This document shows, in pieces, positions 1-6,464 of a DNA stretch of 10,117 nucleotides (positions are counted from its first letter, which is position 1; the number at the start of each line of letters is the position of its first letter). The notes beneath the pieces are model-generated. The model ran no database searches. It was not told the DNA's origin and saw only the letters and a program-made list of their open reading frames with translations. The stretch is taken from contig JACPSF010000217.1 in NCBI GenBank assembly GCA_016193385.1, positions 1-10,117 on the forward strand, given 5' to 3'. This DNA comes from Deltaproteobacteria bacterium (GTDB lineage: Bacteria > Desulfobacterota_B > Binatia > UBA9968). Position numbers and translations under genes: made by a program.

Positions 1-596
1 TCGGCCAGGACAACCTCATTCTGCTGCTCGTGCTGACCGCCCTGACCAGCATGATATTGGGTATGGGGCTACCCACCGGGGCGGTATACATTCTGTTGGC
101 GGTGCTGGTGGGGTCGGCCATGGAGAAATTGGGGATTCTGCCAATTGCTGCCCACCTGTTCTTTTTCTACTTCGGCATGCTGTCTATGATCACGCCGCCT
201 GTTTGCCTCGCAACCTTCGCGGCAGCGGCAATCGCCGGCTCTGATCCCATGAAAACCGGTATCGAAGCGATGCGCCTAGGGATCATCGCCTACATCGTGC
301 CCTTTATCTTTGTCTTCTCGCCTGCGCTTCTCTTGCAGGCATCTCCCCTCACTGTTGCCCTCGGTGTCGTGACCGCCATAGCCGGCGCCGTGCTGCTCGG
401 GATTGCCTTCATCGGTTTTCTCTTTCGACGTATCGCCTGGGGCAGTCGGGTGCTGCTCGCAGTGGGCGCGGTCGCCTTGTTGATCCCGCCGGGCGGTGCC
501 ATCGCGCTGAGCTGGCCCATCAACGTGGCCGGCTTGGGAATCTCCGCCGCCCTGATCGCTTGGGAATGGCTCCATCGCAAGGAAGTAAAGATATAG
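1..596 (+). CDS. TRAP transporter large permease, TAXI-associated fused type (3' end only)
   Basis: This is the C-terminal part of an inner-membrane TRAP permease, which imports organic acids using an ion gradient together with a periplasmic binding protein. The reading frame is open from the left edge (first whole codon at 3), so the start lies outside the window, and it ends with TAG at 594-596. About 198 residues are visible. They include the family motif ILGMGLPTGAVYILLA and the stretch FGMLSMITPPVCLATFAAAA, both typical of the DctM half of fused 4TM/12TM permeases that work with TAXI binding proteins. Further hydrophobic segments follow (LGIIAYIVPFIFVFSPALLL, then two more), ending in a short basic tail. 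A TAXI-type binding protein lies nearby but on the opposite strand, so the two are not in one operon. The family call is strong; the substrate is unknown. Confidence 0.88.
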   Translation, partial: GQDNLILLLVLTALTSMILGMGLPTGAVYILLAVLVGSAMEKLGILPIAAHLFFFYFGMLSMITPPVCLATFAAAAIAGSDPMKTGIEAMRLGIIAYIVPFIFVFSPALLLQASPLTVALGVVTAIAGAVLLGIAFIGFLFRRIAWGSRVLLAVGAVALLIPPGGAIALSWPINVAGLGISAALIAWEWLHRKEVKI

Positions 597-654
597 AAGT
601 CGGACCCTCTGAATCTCCCCCAGCAAAGAAATTGAAGTGAAGATGCTGCGGCCG

Positions 655-963
655 TCACCTCTGGAGCTGAATATTATTGACGACGCCCTTGACCCCGTCT
701 ACCTCTTGCGCGATCTGTTCAGCCCGGTTGCGCCACTCAGCGGATTCCACCGTGCCAGTCAGGTGGACCACGCCATTGTTTGTGGTCACCTGCACGCGAG
801 TGAGATTCGTGGCTTTATCCGCCACCAACTTTGATTTGACCCACGTTGTCAGGGTCGCATCGTCGATGTTCCTTCCTAAGGTCTCTCCGGTCAGCGCCTG
901 GCATCCGGTAAAAAGGGCGAAAATCATCGTCAACACCGCAAAACTTCTCATGGTTTTATACAT
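655..963 (-). CDS. BON-domain lipoprotein (small, OsmY-like)
   Basis: A predicted envelope lipoprotein of about 102 residues. The N-terminus is a lipoprotein signal: basic start, hydrophobic stretch FAVLTMIFALFTG, then Cys21 as the likely lipidated residue. After a short linker comes one BON domain (about residues 32-101), with the typical pattern of a helix (TTWVKSKLVAD), beta strands around VQVTTNNGVVHLTGTV, a helix (RAEQIAQEV) and the final VVNNIQL strand. BON domains occur in osmotic-stress and outer-membrane maintenance proteins and are thought to bind phospholipid. I chose the ATG at 963 because an AGAGG ribosome-binding site lies 5-6 nt upstream; a GTG two codons earlier (969) would sit inside that site. 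The gene converges on the TRAP permease, 58 bp away, and looks monocistronic. The domain call is firm; the precise role is not known. Confidence 0.85.
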   Translation of the reverse strand: MYKTMRSFAVLTMIFALFTGCQALTGETLGRNIDDATLTTWVKSKLVADKATNLTRVQVTTNNGVVHLTGTVESAEWRNRAEQIAQEVDGVKGVVNNIQLQR

Positions 964-1105
964 AAGCACCTCTTGATCTTAGCTACCATACATACTGGGT
1001 CTTTGATAGAGAGCCAGGCTTTTGCTAGGGGTGTGAGACTTACCTTAGTTGCGCAAATCTGGGGGGTTAGCCTTGGGCCTGTGTGTTGACCTATTGTCCT
1101 TTACC

Positions 1106-2005
1106 TTATTTCAACCACCCAGCTTCTCTGTAGGCACGGAGTGCGCCGGGATGGAGGGTGACGCCCCCCATTTCGAAGGCGGCGGCGCCTTTGGAGCGCA
1201 GCGGCTCGAAAAGATCCCTGAGACCTTTGAATAGGGGATTCAACTTCGGCAGTGTGTCGAGATTGTCGATGACCGTCTTAGCCATGTCATAAACGACCTG
1301 TTCCTCGACTTTTTCGTGCGTCACTATGACGTTGACGACGGCGACTTGCGGCACATCTTCTACGGCTCCTCGGAATGCTCCTTTCTCTATTGAGATCTTC
1401 CGGTAGAACGAGACTTCCGACAGGATCTTCTCAAGCTGGCCCGCGGCGTAGGGAATAACACGGACGTCAGCCCGTTTGCTCAGATCGGTCATCACACGAT
1501 TGGGGATCGGGGGCTGGAACTGCGCGTCTACATCGCCGGCGATTAAAGCGTCTGCTCCTTCGGCGAAGCCGAGGTAAACCGGTGTGATGGCATTGAACGG
1601 AATGGCGAGGACGTTAAACATCGTATGAACGTGCTGCACCATGCCGCTCCCGAAGGTGCCCACGGCCACGCGCCTGCCTCTCAGGTCACTCACGGTTTTT
1701 ATCGGCGATTTGGCAAGGGCGACGAAAAAAATCGGACCGGCGTTGGCCGGCGAGACCATGCGCAGCGCGATTCTACGGGTAAACGGCGCCGTCCCACTCT
1801 TGGCCCGCTCGATCCAGTTGGAGGCCATAAAGCCGAATTCGATCTCGCCTCGGTCGAGGCGATTGGCGTTGTCGATGCTCGCCAGAGTCGTCTCAACGAC
1901 GCACTTCTCTTTGCCTGGGCGGGTCCTGTGGAAAAGCTCGGCGATCGCCAGCGCTTGGGAATGAAAGGTGCCGCCGGCCTCAGAGGTGCCGATTCTTAAT
2001 GTCAT
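1106..2005 (-). CDS. TAXI-family TRAP solute-binding protein, no signal peptide
   Basis: Resembles the periplasmic substrate-binding subunit of TAXI-type TRAP transporters. About 299 residues from the ATG at 2005: it begins almost directly with the first strand of the binding fold (MTLRIGTSEAGGTFHSQALA), followed by the lobe motif VSDLRGRRVAVGTFGSG and the hinge-region motif GFAEGADALIAGDVDAQF, and ends REAGWLK. The second half (EDVPQVAVVNVIVTHEKV) also fits the family. Normal members have a 20-30 residue secretion signal before this fold. Here the frame reaches a TGA at 2057-2059 only 17 codons upstream of the ATG, and neither this ATG nor a TTG at 2041 has a clear ribosome-binding site. The protein is therefore either a cytoplasmic variant or has lost its 5' end. 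It is divergent from the Bug-type gene. Family certain; function as a transporter subunit doubtful. Confidence 0.82.
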   Translation of the reverse strand: MTLRIGTSEAGGTFHSQALAIAELFHRTRPGKEKCVVETTLASIDNANRLDRGEIEFGFMASNWIERAKSGTAPFTRRIALRMVSPANAGPIFFVALAKSPIKTVSDLRGRRVAVGTFGSGMVQHVHTMFNVLAIPFNAITPVYLGFAEGADALIAGDVDAQFQPPIPNRVMTDLSKRADVRVIPYAAGQLEKILSEVSFYRKISIEKGAFRGAVEDVPQVAVVNVIVTHEKVEEQVVYDMAKTVIDNLDTLPKLNPLFKGLRDLFEPLRSKGAAAFEMGGVTLHPGALRAYREAGWLK

Positions 2006-2161
2006 AGATGAACTTATACGGCAGGACGGTGTCCATGACAAGACGAATTTCGGAGGTCACACGAGGACCAGGGTCGCGTAGCCCCTTGACGCCAGGCACG
2101 CTACCATACTATGTAACCGTTTGTTTAGTAGAGCCCACCACTTTCGGAACACGGAGGCGCT

Positions 2162-3193
2162 ATGAAGAGAATAATCTTTACCCTTTTACTCTTTCTACCG
2201 TTAAGCTCCGCCATCCAAGCTCAAGAGAGTTTCTATCGGGGAAAAACCATAAGAATGATTATCGGGTCGTCTACAGGAGGGGGCTACGACCTGTGGGCCC
2301 GCTTCCTGGCCCACTACTACGGCCAGCACATTCCGGGAAACCCTGACATCGTCACGCAGAATATGCCCGGAGCAGGCTCATTGGTGGCCGCTAACTATGT
2401 CTACCGGGTGGCCAAGCCGGATGGGCTGACTCTGGGGGCGATCATACCGGCTATCTATTTTGATCAGCTTGTAGGACGAAAGGAAGTCCAGTTTGACTGG
2501 TCGAAGTTCACCTGGATCGGCTCGCCCGAACAAAATGAGATTTTGCATTTTATCCGCGCCGATACGCCTTACCAGACAGTGGAAGATCTCCGCAATGCAA
2601 AGGAGCCGCCCAGGTGCGGCAGCTCGGGGACGGGAACCACGGGCCATTATATCCCGCGGCTTCTGGAAGAGGTCTTAGGTGTCAAATCGAGAATAGTAGG
2701 CGGCTATCAGGGCGGCGCAGAGATCGATCTGGCGGTCGAAAGAGGCGAAGTCCACTGCTGGTCTCCGCTCGTCGCGACTTTCTTCGGCCGCGAACCCTAT
2801 ATTACCTGGCACAAGAAAGGCTTCGTTCGTGTAGTGCTTCAGACCGGCAGAAAACGCGATCCCAGGCTCTCCGATGTTCCTACGATCTGGGAGTTGATGG
2901 ATCACTATAAGACAACTGAGGCGGGCAAGCGCCTGGCCAAGGTCGTCCTCACCGCTGCCACGCTCGGCCGTCCTATCCTGAGCACCCCGGGTGTCCCAGC
3001 GGAGCGAGTGAAAATTTTGCGCGAGGCCTACGCCAGAACCCTTAACGACGCCAACCTTTTGGCCGAGGCCAAAAAGAGGGGCTGGGAAGTCAACCCTCTT
3101 GGCGGTGGCGAGCTGGAGTCGCTCGCAAAAGAGGTGGTGGTGCAACCTCAGCGAGTGATCGAGCGGATGAATTGGGTATTGGGACGTGAGTGA
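2162..3193 (+). CDS. TctC/Bug-family periplasmic substrate-binding protein
   Basis: A secreted binding protein of the tripartite tricarboxylate transporter (TctC/Bug) family, which captures carboxylates and similar small molecules in the periplasm. 343 residues, slightly longer than the usual 320 or so. Residues 1-20 are a signal peptide (two basic residues, then FTLLLFLPLSSAIQA, cleavage likely before Gln21). The mature part opens with GKTIRMIIGSSTGGGYDLWA, the equivalent of the family's ligand-loop PGGGTD region. It continues with QNMPGAGSLVAANYVY and AKPDGLTLG, matching the usual PGAGG...PDGYTL pattern, and a C-terminal TPGVPAERVKILREAY helix. The ATG is set by a GGAGG ribosome-binding site 5 nt upstream. 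No matching TctA/TctB membrane genes are present in the window, which is common for this over-represented family. The ligand cannot be predicted. Upstream, TTGACG at 2086 and TACTAT at 2107 are a weak promoter candidate with a short spacer. Confidence 0.9.
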   Translation: MKRIIFTLLLFLPLSSAIQAQESFYRGKTIRMIIGSSTGGGYDLWARFLAHYYGQHIPGNPDIVTQNMPGAGSLVAANYVYRVAKPDGLTLGAIIPAIYFDQLVGRKEVQFDWSKFTWIGSPEQNEILHFIRADTPYQTVEDLRNAKEPPRCGSSGTGTTGHYIPRLLEEVLGVKSRIVGGYQGGAEIDLAVERGEVHCWSPLVATFFGREPYITWHKKGFVRVVLQTGRKRDPRLSDVPTIWELMDHYKTTEAGKRLAKVVLTAATLGRPILSTPGVPAERVKILREAYARTLNDANLLAEAKKRGWEVNPLGGGELESLAKEVVVQPQRVIERMNWVLGRE

Positions 3194-3233
3194 TGTCCGC
3201 GATATTAAATTTGGGGTTGAGACCTTTGACTAT

Positions 3234-3398
3234 TTATTTGCCCCCGTAAACCCTCTCAAAGAACCCTTCATTCTCGAGATGCTTTAGCCAGCTTGAGTCG
3301 ATAATCTCCTCGACTTTGAGCGATGCGACCTTCGGGTTTCGTTCGGCGACATACTTAATGACGATCCTTGTGCCACCCACAAAGGTGTATTCAGAATC
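3234..3398 (-). pseudogene. C-terminal remnant of an NMT1/THI5-like ABC substrate-binding protein
   Basis: An open stretch of 54 codons, ending TAA at 3234-3236, with no start codon or upstream part of its own. Its protein ends NPKVASLKVEEIIDSSWL, then KHLENEGFFERVYGGK. That resembles the C-terminus of NMT1/THI5-like ABC transporter binding proteins, in which a helix with an 'I(V)D.S(F/W)...L...GFF(I)...Y' pattern closes the protein. The piece begins immediately after, and in the same frame as, the TAG stop of the DsbA-like gene, so a deletion junction near 3398 is likely. The alternative is that it was a C-terminal extension of that gene. The homology is judged by eye from a short segment, hence the modest confidence. 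Confidence 0.4.
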
Positions 3399-4004
3399 CT
3401 ACCGCGAGGCTCTCTCGATGAGTCTTTGCAGTTCCCCGTACGGATGGGCGCCGATCAGCATGTAGCGGCCTGCCAGGAACGTGGGAACCGCGGAAACCTG
3501 TAACGCATCGCATCTTTTCCAATCCGCATCCACGGCCTCCTTGTAGCTTCGGCTGACAAGCGCTTCCACCGCCTCATCGGCGGGCAGGCCGATCTTCCGC
3601 GCAATCTCAACTAGGATATCGGGCTTGCCGATGTTTTTCGTCTCAACGAAATAAGCGCGGAAAATAGGATCGTGGATTTCGTCCCCCTTGCCCTTGCTCT
3701 CGGCCCATTTCGCCAGCTCCTGCGCCAGACGGCTGTTGTAAGACATAGTCCGTTCGCTGGCGTAGGGCAGGCCTTCTTCTTCCATGAGGGCTTTCATGCG
3801 TAGGTTCCTAGCCGTCAGGTCGCGCGCCGGGTACCTGTCCGTAAGGCTTCTTCCCTCCTCCGGCGTTTCCGGGTGGAGAGGAAAGTGGGTAACTTTAATT
3901 TTCAGTCCGTAATCGCCCTTTAGTTTCTCAATACGCCCGGTACTGAGATAGCACCAGGGTCAGACGTAGTCGGAAAAAACCTCGAGAGTCATCGGCTCCG
4001 GCAT
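3399..4004 (-). CDS. DsbA/FrnE-like thiol oxidoreductase, probable selenoprotein (UxxC, TGA read as Sec)
   Basis: A DsbA-family (thioredoxin fold, FrnE/2-hydroxychromene-2-carboxylate isomerase-like) oxidoreductase of 201 residues, expected to catalyse thiol-disulfide exchange. It has no signal peptide, so it is probably cytoplasmic, as FrnE is. Read from the ATG at 4004, the N-terminus is MPEPMTLEVFSDYV, then an in-frame TGA (codon 15, at 3960-3962), then PWCYLSTGRIEKL. Relatives have SDxVCPWCY, so TGA sits exactly on the first catalytic Cys, giving U15-P-W-C18. Downstream the frame is open to TAG at 3399, and the family's cis-proline is present (SAVPTF, Pro174). The start is strongly supported by AGGAGGG (4010-4016) 5 nt before the ATG, and a promoter lies further upstream. 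UGA is a normal stop elsewhere in the window (permissive for Sec, against code change). A conventional call would begin at 3797 and miss the active site. Alternatives: a Cys-to-stop mutation or a sequencing error. Confidence 0.82.
3926..3948 (-). promoter_or_regulatory. Candidate bacterial SECIS hairpin downstream of the in-frame TGA
   Basis: In the minus-strand mRNA a 9-bp stem (UCUCAGUAC pairing with GUAUUGAGA, one G-U pair) closes a five-base loop CGGGC. The stem starts 11 nt after the UGA and the loop begins 20 nt after it. Known bacterial SECIS elements lie immediately 3' of the UGA inside the coding region and carry a conserved G in the first two loop positions; here G is second. SelB would bind this loop. 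An alternative 8-bp hairpin (3936-3943 with 3951-3958, two G-U pairs) is mutually exclusive with it and has a loop without G. Confidence 0.6.
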
Positions 4005-4040
4005 CGTGGCCCTCCTTTTTTAGTCTTCGGCTTGGACTCG

Positions 4041-4070
4041 ATTCTACTTTTAACTTTCACTCGAAGTCAA
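4041..4070 (-). promoter_or_regulatory. Candidate sigma70 promoter of the DsbA-like selenoprotein
   Basis: On the minus strand, TTGACT (4065-4070) and TAGAAT (4041-4046) are separated by 18 bp. Both boxes match 5 of 6 consensus positions. Transcription would start near 4034, giving a leader of about 30 nt before the ribosome-binding site and ATG at 4004. It suggests that this gene is transcribed alone rather than from the acetyltransferase operon. Confidence 0.5.
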
Positions 4071-4082
4071 AGCGTTATTCGA

Positions 4083-4197
4083 CAGTTCCCTCGGGGAGCG
4101 TGCTCTTCGCTGCGCTCCGAATCTCAGATTGTGGTTCGACGAGCTCACCACCCTGCGGTTCGAGTACCCTCACCGTCCTGAGGATCTCGAAGGAAGG
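4083..4197. repeat. Dispersed TTCGA/CTCA-type repeat cluster
   Basis: A non-coding stretch made of short degenerate units: CCCTCGGGGAGCG near 4088, then GGTTCGACGAGCTCACC and, 28 bp on, GGTTCGAGTACCCTCACC, followed by CCTGAGGATCTCGAA. The first unit recurs at 9838 as CCCTCGGGGAACG, also next to a TTCGACACGCTCAG unit. Such palindrome-rich TTCGAC...CTCA repeats are scattered between genes in many environmental bacteria; their function here is unknown. Confidence 0.4.
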
Positions 4198-4212
4198 GAA
4201 ATCGAAGGGCAG

Positions 4213-4247
4213 ATTTCAGATTTGAGATTTGAAATTTGCCATTTGAA
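4213..4247. repeat. Heptamer tandem repeat, five copies of ATTTGAR-like unit
   Basis: Five head-to-tail 7-bp units: ATTTCAG, ATTTGAG, ATTTGAA, ATTTGCC, ATTTGAA. The run is AT-rich against GC-rich surroundings, and its ends form an inverted pair (GATTTCA at 4212, TGAAATC at 4244). No coding role is apparent. Confidence 0.6.
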
Positions 4248-4252
4248 ATCCC

Positions 4253-4287
4253 GAAGGGCTCGGCCCTAAGGAGCACAGGAGCCCTTC
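4253..4287 (-). terminator. Hairpin at the end of the acetyltransferase gene
   Basis: A perfect 9-bp inverted repeat (GAAGGGCTC at 4253-4261, GAGCCCTTC at 4279-4287) with a 17-nt loop. Read on the minus strand it starts inside the TGA stop of the acetyltransferase gene. This is where a terminator or mRNA-protecting hairpin would sit, but no run of U follows, so it is not a classical intrinsic terminator. Confidence 0.4.
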
Positions 4288-4837
4288 AGCGCACCTTCGA
4301 ATACACGAAGCAGTCCCGGGGTTCGGGGGAGAGGTTGGGGAAAACCTGCCAGCGGCGAAGCAGGCCTTCCTTTAGCATGCCGATCTTTTCGAGCACGCGC
4401 GCCGAAGCGACGTTTTCCGTGTCGCAGCCTGCCCAGACCCGAAAGGTCCCGTTGAAGCGCAGAGCCCAGTCGACGATAGCCTTAAGGGCTTCGGTCATAT
4501 CGCCTTGATTCCAGTATTTGCGCCCGAGGGCGTAGCCCAGCTCAGCGGCGTGGCCCTGCATGCGGCAGCTGATCATGCCGATGACTCGATCCGCCCCTTT
4601 CTGCGTTATGCCCCAGCAAAACTCTTTGCCGAGATCCCATCGTGACAGGGCAAACTTGAGGAAGGACAAGGCAGCTCTGGGGTCGCTGTGGGGCTGCCAC
4701 AGTAGGTAGCGGGTGACTTCCGCGTCCGCGGCGTACTCTTCGAGAATCGAGGTTGCGTCGTCCAGTTGCGGGCGACGGAGCATCAGCCTGGCAGTGGCAA
4801 ATATTTCGGGAACGTCAGCCAGAAATTTTTCCCTCAT
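4286..4837 (-). CDS. GNAT-family N-acetyltransferase (RimJ/RimL type)
   Basis: A 183-residue acetyltransferase of the RimJ/RimL-like GNAT branch, which moves an acetyl group from acetyl-CoA to an amine on a protein N-terminus or small molecule. The family order is visible: [14 protein letters not shown] opening (here [14 protein letters not shown], residues 16-29), the central strand [20 protein letters not shown] (motif A region, about residues 92-111) followed by [18 protein letters not shown] (acetyl-CoA-binding helix), then [17 protein letters not shown], the hallmark 'N..S..vleKlGF' segment, and a final LRRWQVFPN. The length is normal. The ATG at 4837 lies inside the end of the upstream carboxyltransferase gene, giving a 23-nt overlap and implying translational coupling; a GAGAG-like ribosome-binding site precedes it. 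The substrate is unknown. Confidence 0.88.
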   Translation of the reverse strand: MREKFLADVPEIFATARLMLRRPQLDDATSILEEYAADAEVTRYLLWQPHSDPRAALSFLKFALSRWDLGKEFCWGITQKGADRVIGMISCRMQGHAAELGYALGRKYWNQGDMTEALKAIVDWALRFNGTFRVWAGCDTENVASARVLEKIGMLKEGLLRRWQVFPNLSPEPRDCFVYSKVR

Positions 4838-6293
4838 TCTCTCTTTTTTCCAGGCGAAGCGAAAGGTCGCCCTTTTGGATGTAGATCTGGTGGTAATCGT
4901 TTCGCTTGCTGAGCTCTTCGATCAAAGTCACCAGCGGTTGCTTGGCATTCAGGTACTCCTTCGGAGACTCGGAGGCCAACATGGCTTTGACTGAATCTAC
5001 GCCGGCGATGACGCGCAGCACTAACTCCTCATCGGACACTCCCGGCCCGCCGAATTTACGCCTGACCTCCTGAAGCGACGGTTCCGGCGGGCTCCAGCCT
5101 TCCCAGTCTTTGGCTCGCGCCCGGCTGAGGATCTTGTCCTTGACGTTGGGCTCCATCAATAAGGCCCCTTCCTTACCCCAGTGCCCCAGCGCGTACTGGA
5201 TGGTCTGATCCGTGACCTCTTTATACCGTTCGCCGACGATGACATTGATCGCTGCCTGACTGCCGACAAATTGCGCGAGCGGGGTCACCATGATGGGGTA
5301 GCCGAGCTCGGCCCGGACATGCCCGGCCTCCTCCAGCGTCGCCTGTAGCTTACCTCCCATGCCCACCAGCCTGAGCTGGTGGCGGAGATTGGAGATCATG
5401 CCCCCCGGCACCTGGTGAAGATATACGGAGTGATCGTACTCTCTAGGTGCTCCGATCGGATGGCCTTCTCGTTTGGCAATGAAGCTGAAATGCTGCTCGA
5501 CGGGCTTGATCGCCTCTTCGTCCGCGATGGGCGTAAAACCGAGGGCGCGGGCGTTTCTTGCCACATTGAAGATCGATGGTTGGGAAGAGCCGTTGGCCAG
5601 CGGCGGGACCGCTGTGTGCAAGGTTCTTAAGCCCAGCTTCAGAGCCTCAAGATAGCAAAGGGGGGCCAGGCCGCTATTGCAGTGCGCATGGAACTCGACG
5701 GGGATATTGCCGGCGTTCTTGAGCACCACGGGAACGAGCGATCTCGTGCGCTCGGGCGTGAGGAGCCCACCCACGTCCTTGAAGCAGATCCGATAGGGTC
5801 TCATGGCCGCGGCCTCACGTGTCTTCTCAGCGTAGTACTCGTCGGTGTGTCGGGGAGAGACCGAATAGATGACGTTTGCGACCATCTCCATCCCCAAACT
5901 TTTAAGGTCTTCCATCTCCGTCTTCAGAATGCCGTAATCGTTCCATGGGTTCGAGGAGCGCGTGAGTGTGATTCCGTGGGAGATGACGCATGCCATCATG
6001 AGTTTCAACACGGAGCGGGGTATTTTTTCGAACCCCGAGCTGAGCCCGCCGTGGTAGCGAAGCCGGGTTCGGGTAAAGAGCTTCGCGCCAAGTCTCATCC
6101 AGTCCCAAGGGTTTTCTTTATGCTCCCGGACGAGTTTCATAAACGCGGAGAAGCCGAAAAACTCCATGGACTGAAACCCGCATCGATCCATTTGCTCCGC
6201 GACGGCGAGCATGGCGCCCGTCCTCATGCCCAGCGCCCAGAGGCTTAGCTGCCCGTCACGCAGGGTCGTATCGATAAAGTGGATCTCACTCAT
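4815..6293 (-). CDS. Carboxyltransferase-domain protein (pyruvate carboxylase B/oxaloacetate decarboxylase alpha-like), full N-terminus
   Basis: A 492-residue protein of the DRE-TIM/carboxyltransferase superfamily. Relatives move CO2 between biotin and pyruvate or a similar keto acid. The metal site is intact: DTTLRDG (Asp8), the lysine that is carbamylated in relatives (FKDVGG, Lys172) and the HxH pair in FHAHCNSG (His202, His204). The TIM barrel is followed by the conserved [13 protein letters not shown] (296-308) and the post-barrel domain ([16 protein letters not shown], then [12 protein letters not shown]). The C-terminus ([30 protein letters not shown]) resembles the helix-strand that precedes a biotinyl domain in AccB, but no biotinyl domain follows, so a biotin carrier and biotin carboxylase would have to be encoded elsewhere. 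It is closely related to the protein at 8354-9772. The ATG at 6293 lies 8 nt past the CTAG flanking the IS, with AGGGGA as a possible ribosome-binding site. Exact substrate not determinable. Confidence 0.85.
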   Translation of the reverse strand: MSEIHFIDTTLRDGQLSLWALGMRTGAMLAVAEQMDRCGFQSMEFFGFSAFMKLVREHKENPWDWMRLGAKLFTRTRLRYHGGLSSGFEKIPRSVLKLMMACVISHGITLTRSSNPWNDYGILKTEMEDLKSLGMEMVANVIYSVSPRHTDEYYAEKTREAAAMRPYRICFKDVGGLLTPERTRSLVPVVLKNAGNIPVEFHAHCNSGLAPLCYLEALKLGLRTLHTAVPPLANGSSQPSIFNVARNARALGFTPIADEEAIKPVEQHFSFIAKREGHPIGAPREYDHSVYLHQVPGGMISNLRHQLRLVGMGGKLQATLEEAGHVRAELGYPIMVTPLAQFVGSQAAINVIVGERYKEVTDQTIQYALGHWGKEGALLMEPNVKDKILSRARAKDWEGWSPPEPSLQEVRRKFGGPGVSDEELVLRVIAGVDSVKAMLASESPKEYLNAKQPLVTLIEELSKRNDYHQIYIQKGDLSLRLEKRENEGKISG

Positions 6294-6301
6294 GCTTTCC
6301 C

Positions 6302-6305
6302 CTAG
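6302..6305. repeat. Target-site duplication CTAG, left copy
   Basis: CTAG directly abuts the left inverted repeat of the IS and is matched by CTAG at 7652-7655. IS5-group elements commonly duplicate a 4-bp YTAR target. Confidence 0.7.
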
Positions 6306-6320
6306 CAGGGTGCTGAAAAA
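6306..6320 (+). repeat. IS left terminal inverted repeat
   Basis: CAGGGTGCTGAAAAA, matching the opposite end at 14 of 15 positions. This is the transposase-distal (3') end of the element. Confidence 0.8.
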
Positions 6321-6464
6321 TGCGCTTTAAACGAAGAAAATTCGCTTCGGGTCGAGAATTTTGGAGCACAGTAGAGCGCAGAGGATGAAAAAATGAGCGC
6401 GGAGTGCTCTATAAACTCAATTTTCAGCTTTTTCTCCACCACTTTTGCCCCCGTTTCAAATCGC

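Noticed and set aside
970..1105. Possible small gene or terminator between the BON lipoprotein and the TAXI gene
   Set aside because: Frames here are short and without ribosome-binding sites, and no strong inverted repeat with a T run is present.
3234..3401. Pyrrolysine or other read-through of the TAG at 3399-3401
   Set aside because: The oxidoreductase fold is complete at this point and the following codons resemble an unrelated binding protein; a deletion junction explains it more simply.
3960..3962. TGA read as Trp or Gly through an altered genetic code
   Set aside because: Several genes in the window end naturally at TGA, Trp is encoded by TGG throughout, and the only internal TGA found in a real gene is at a catalytic Cys position.
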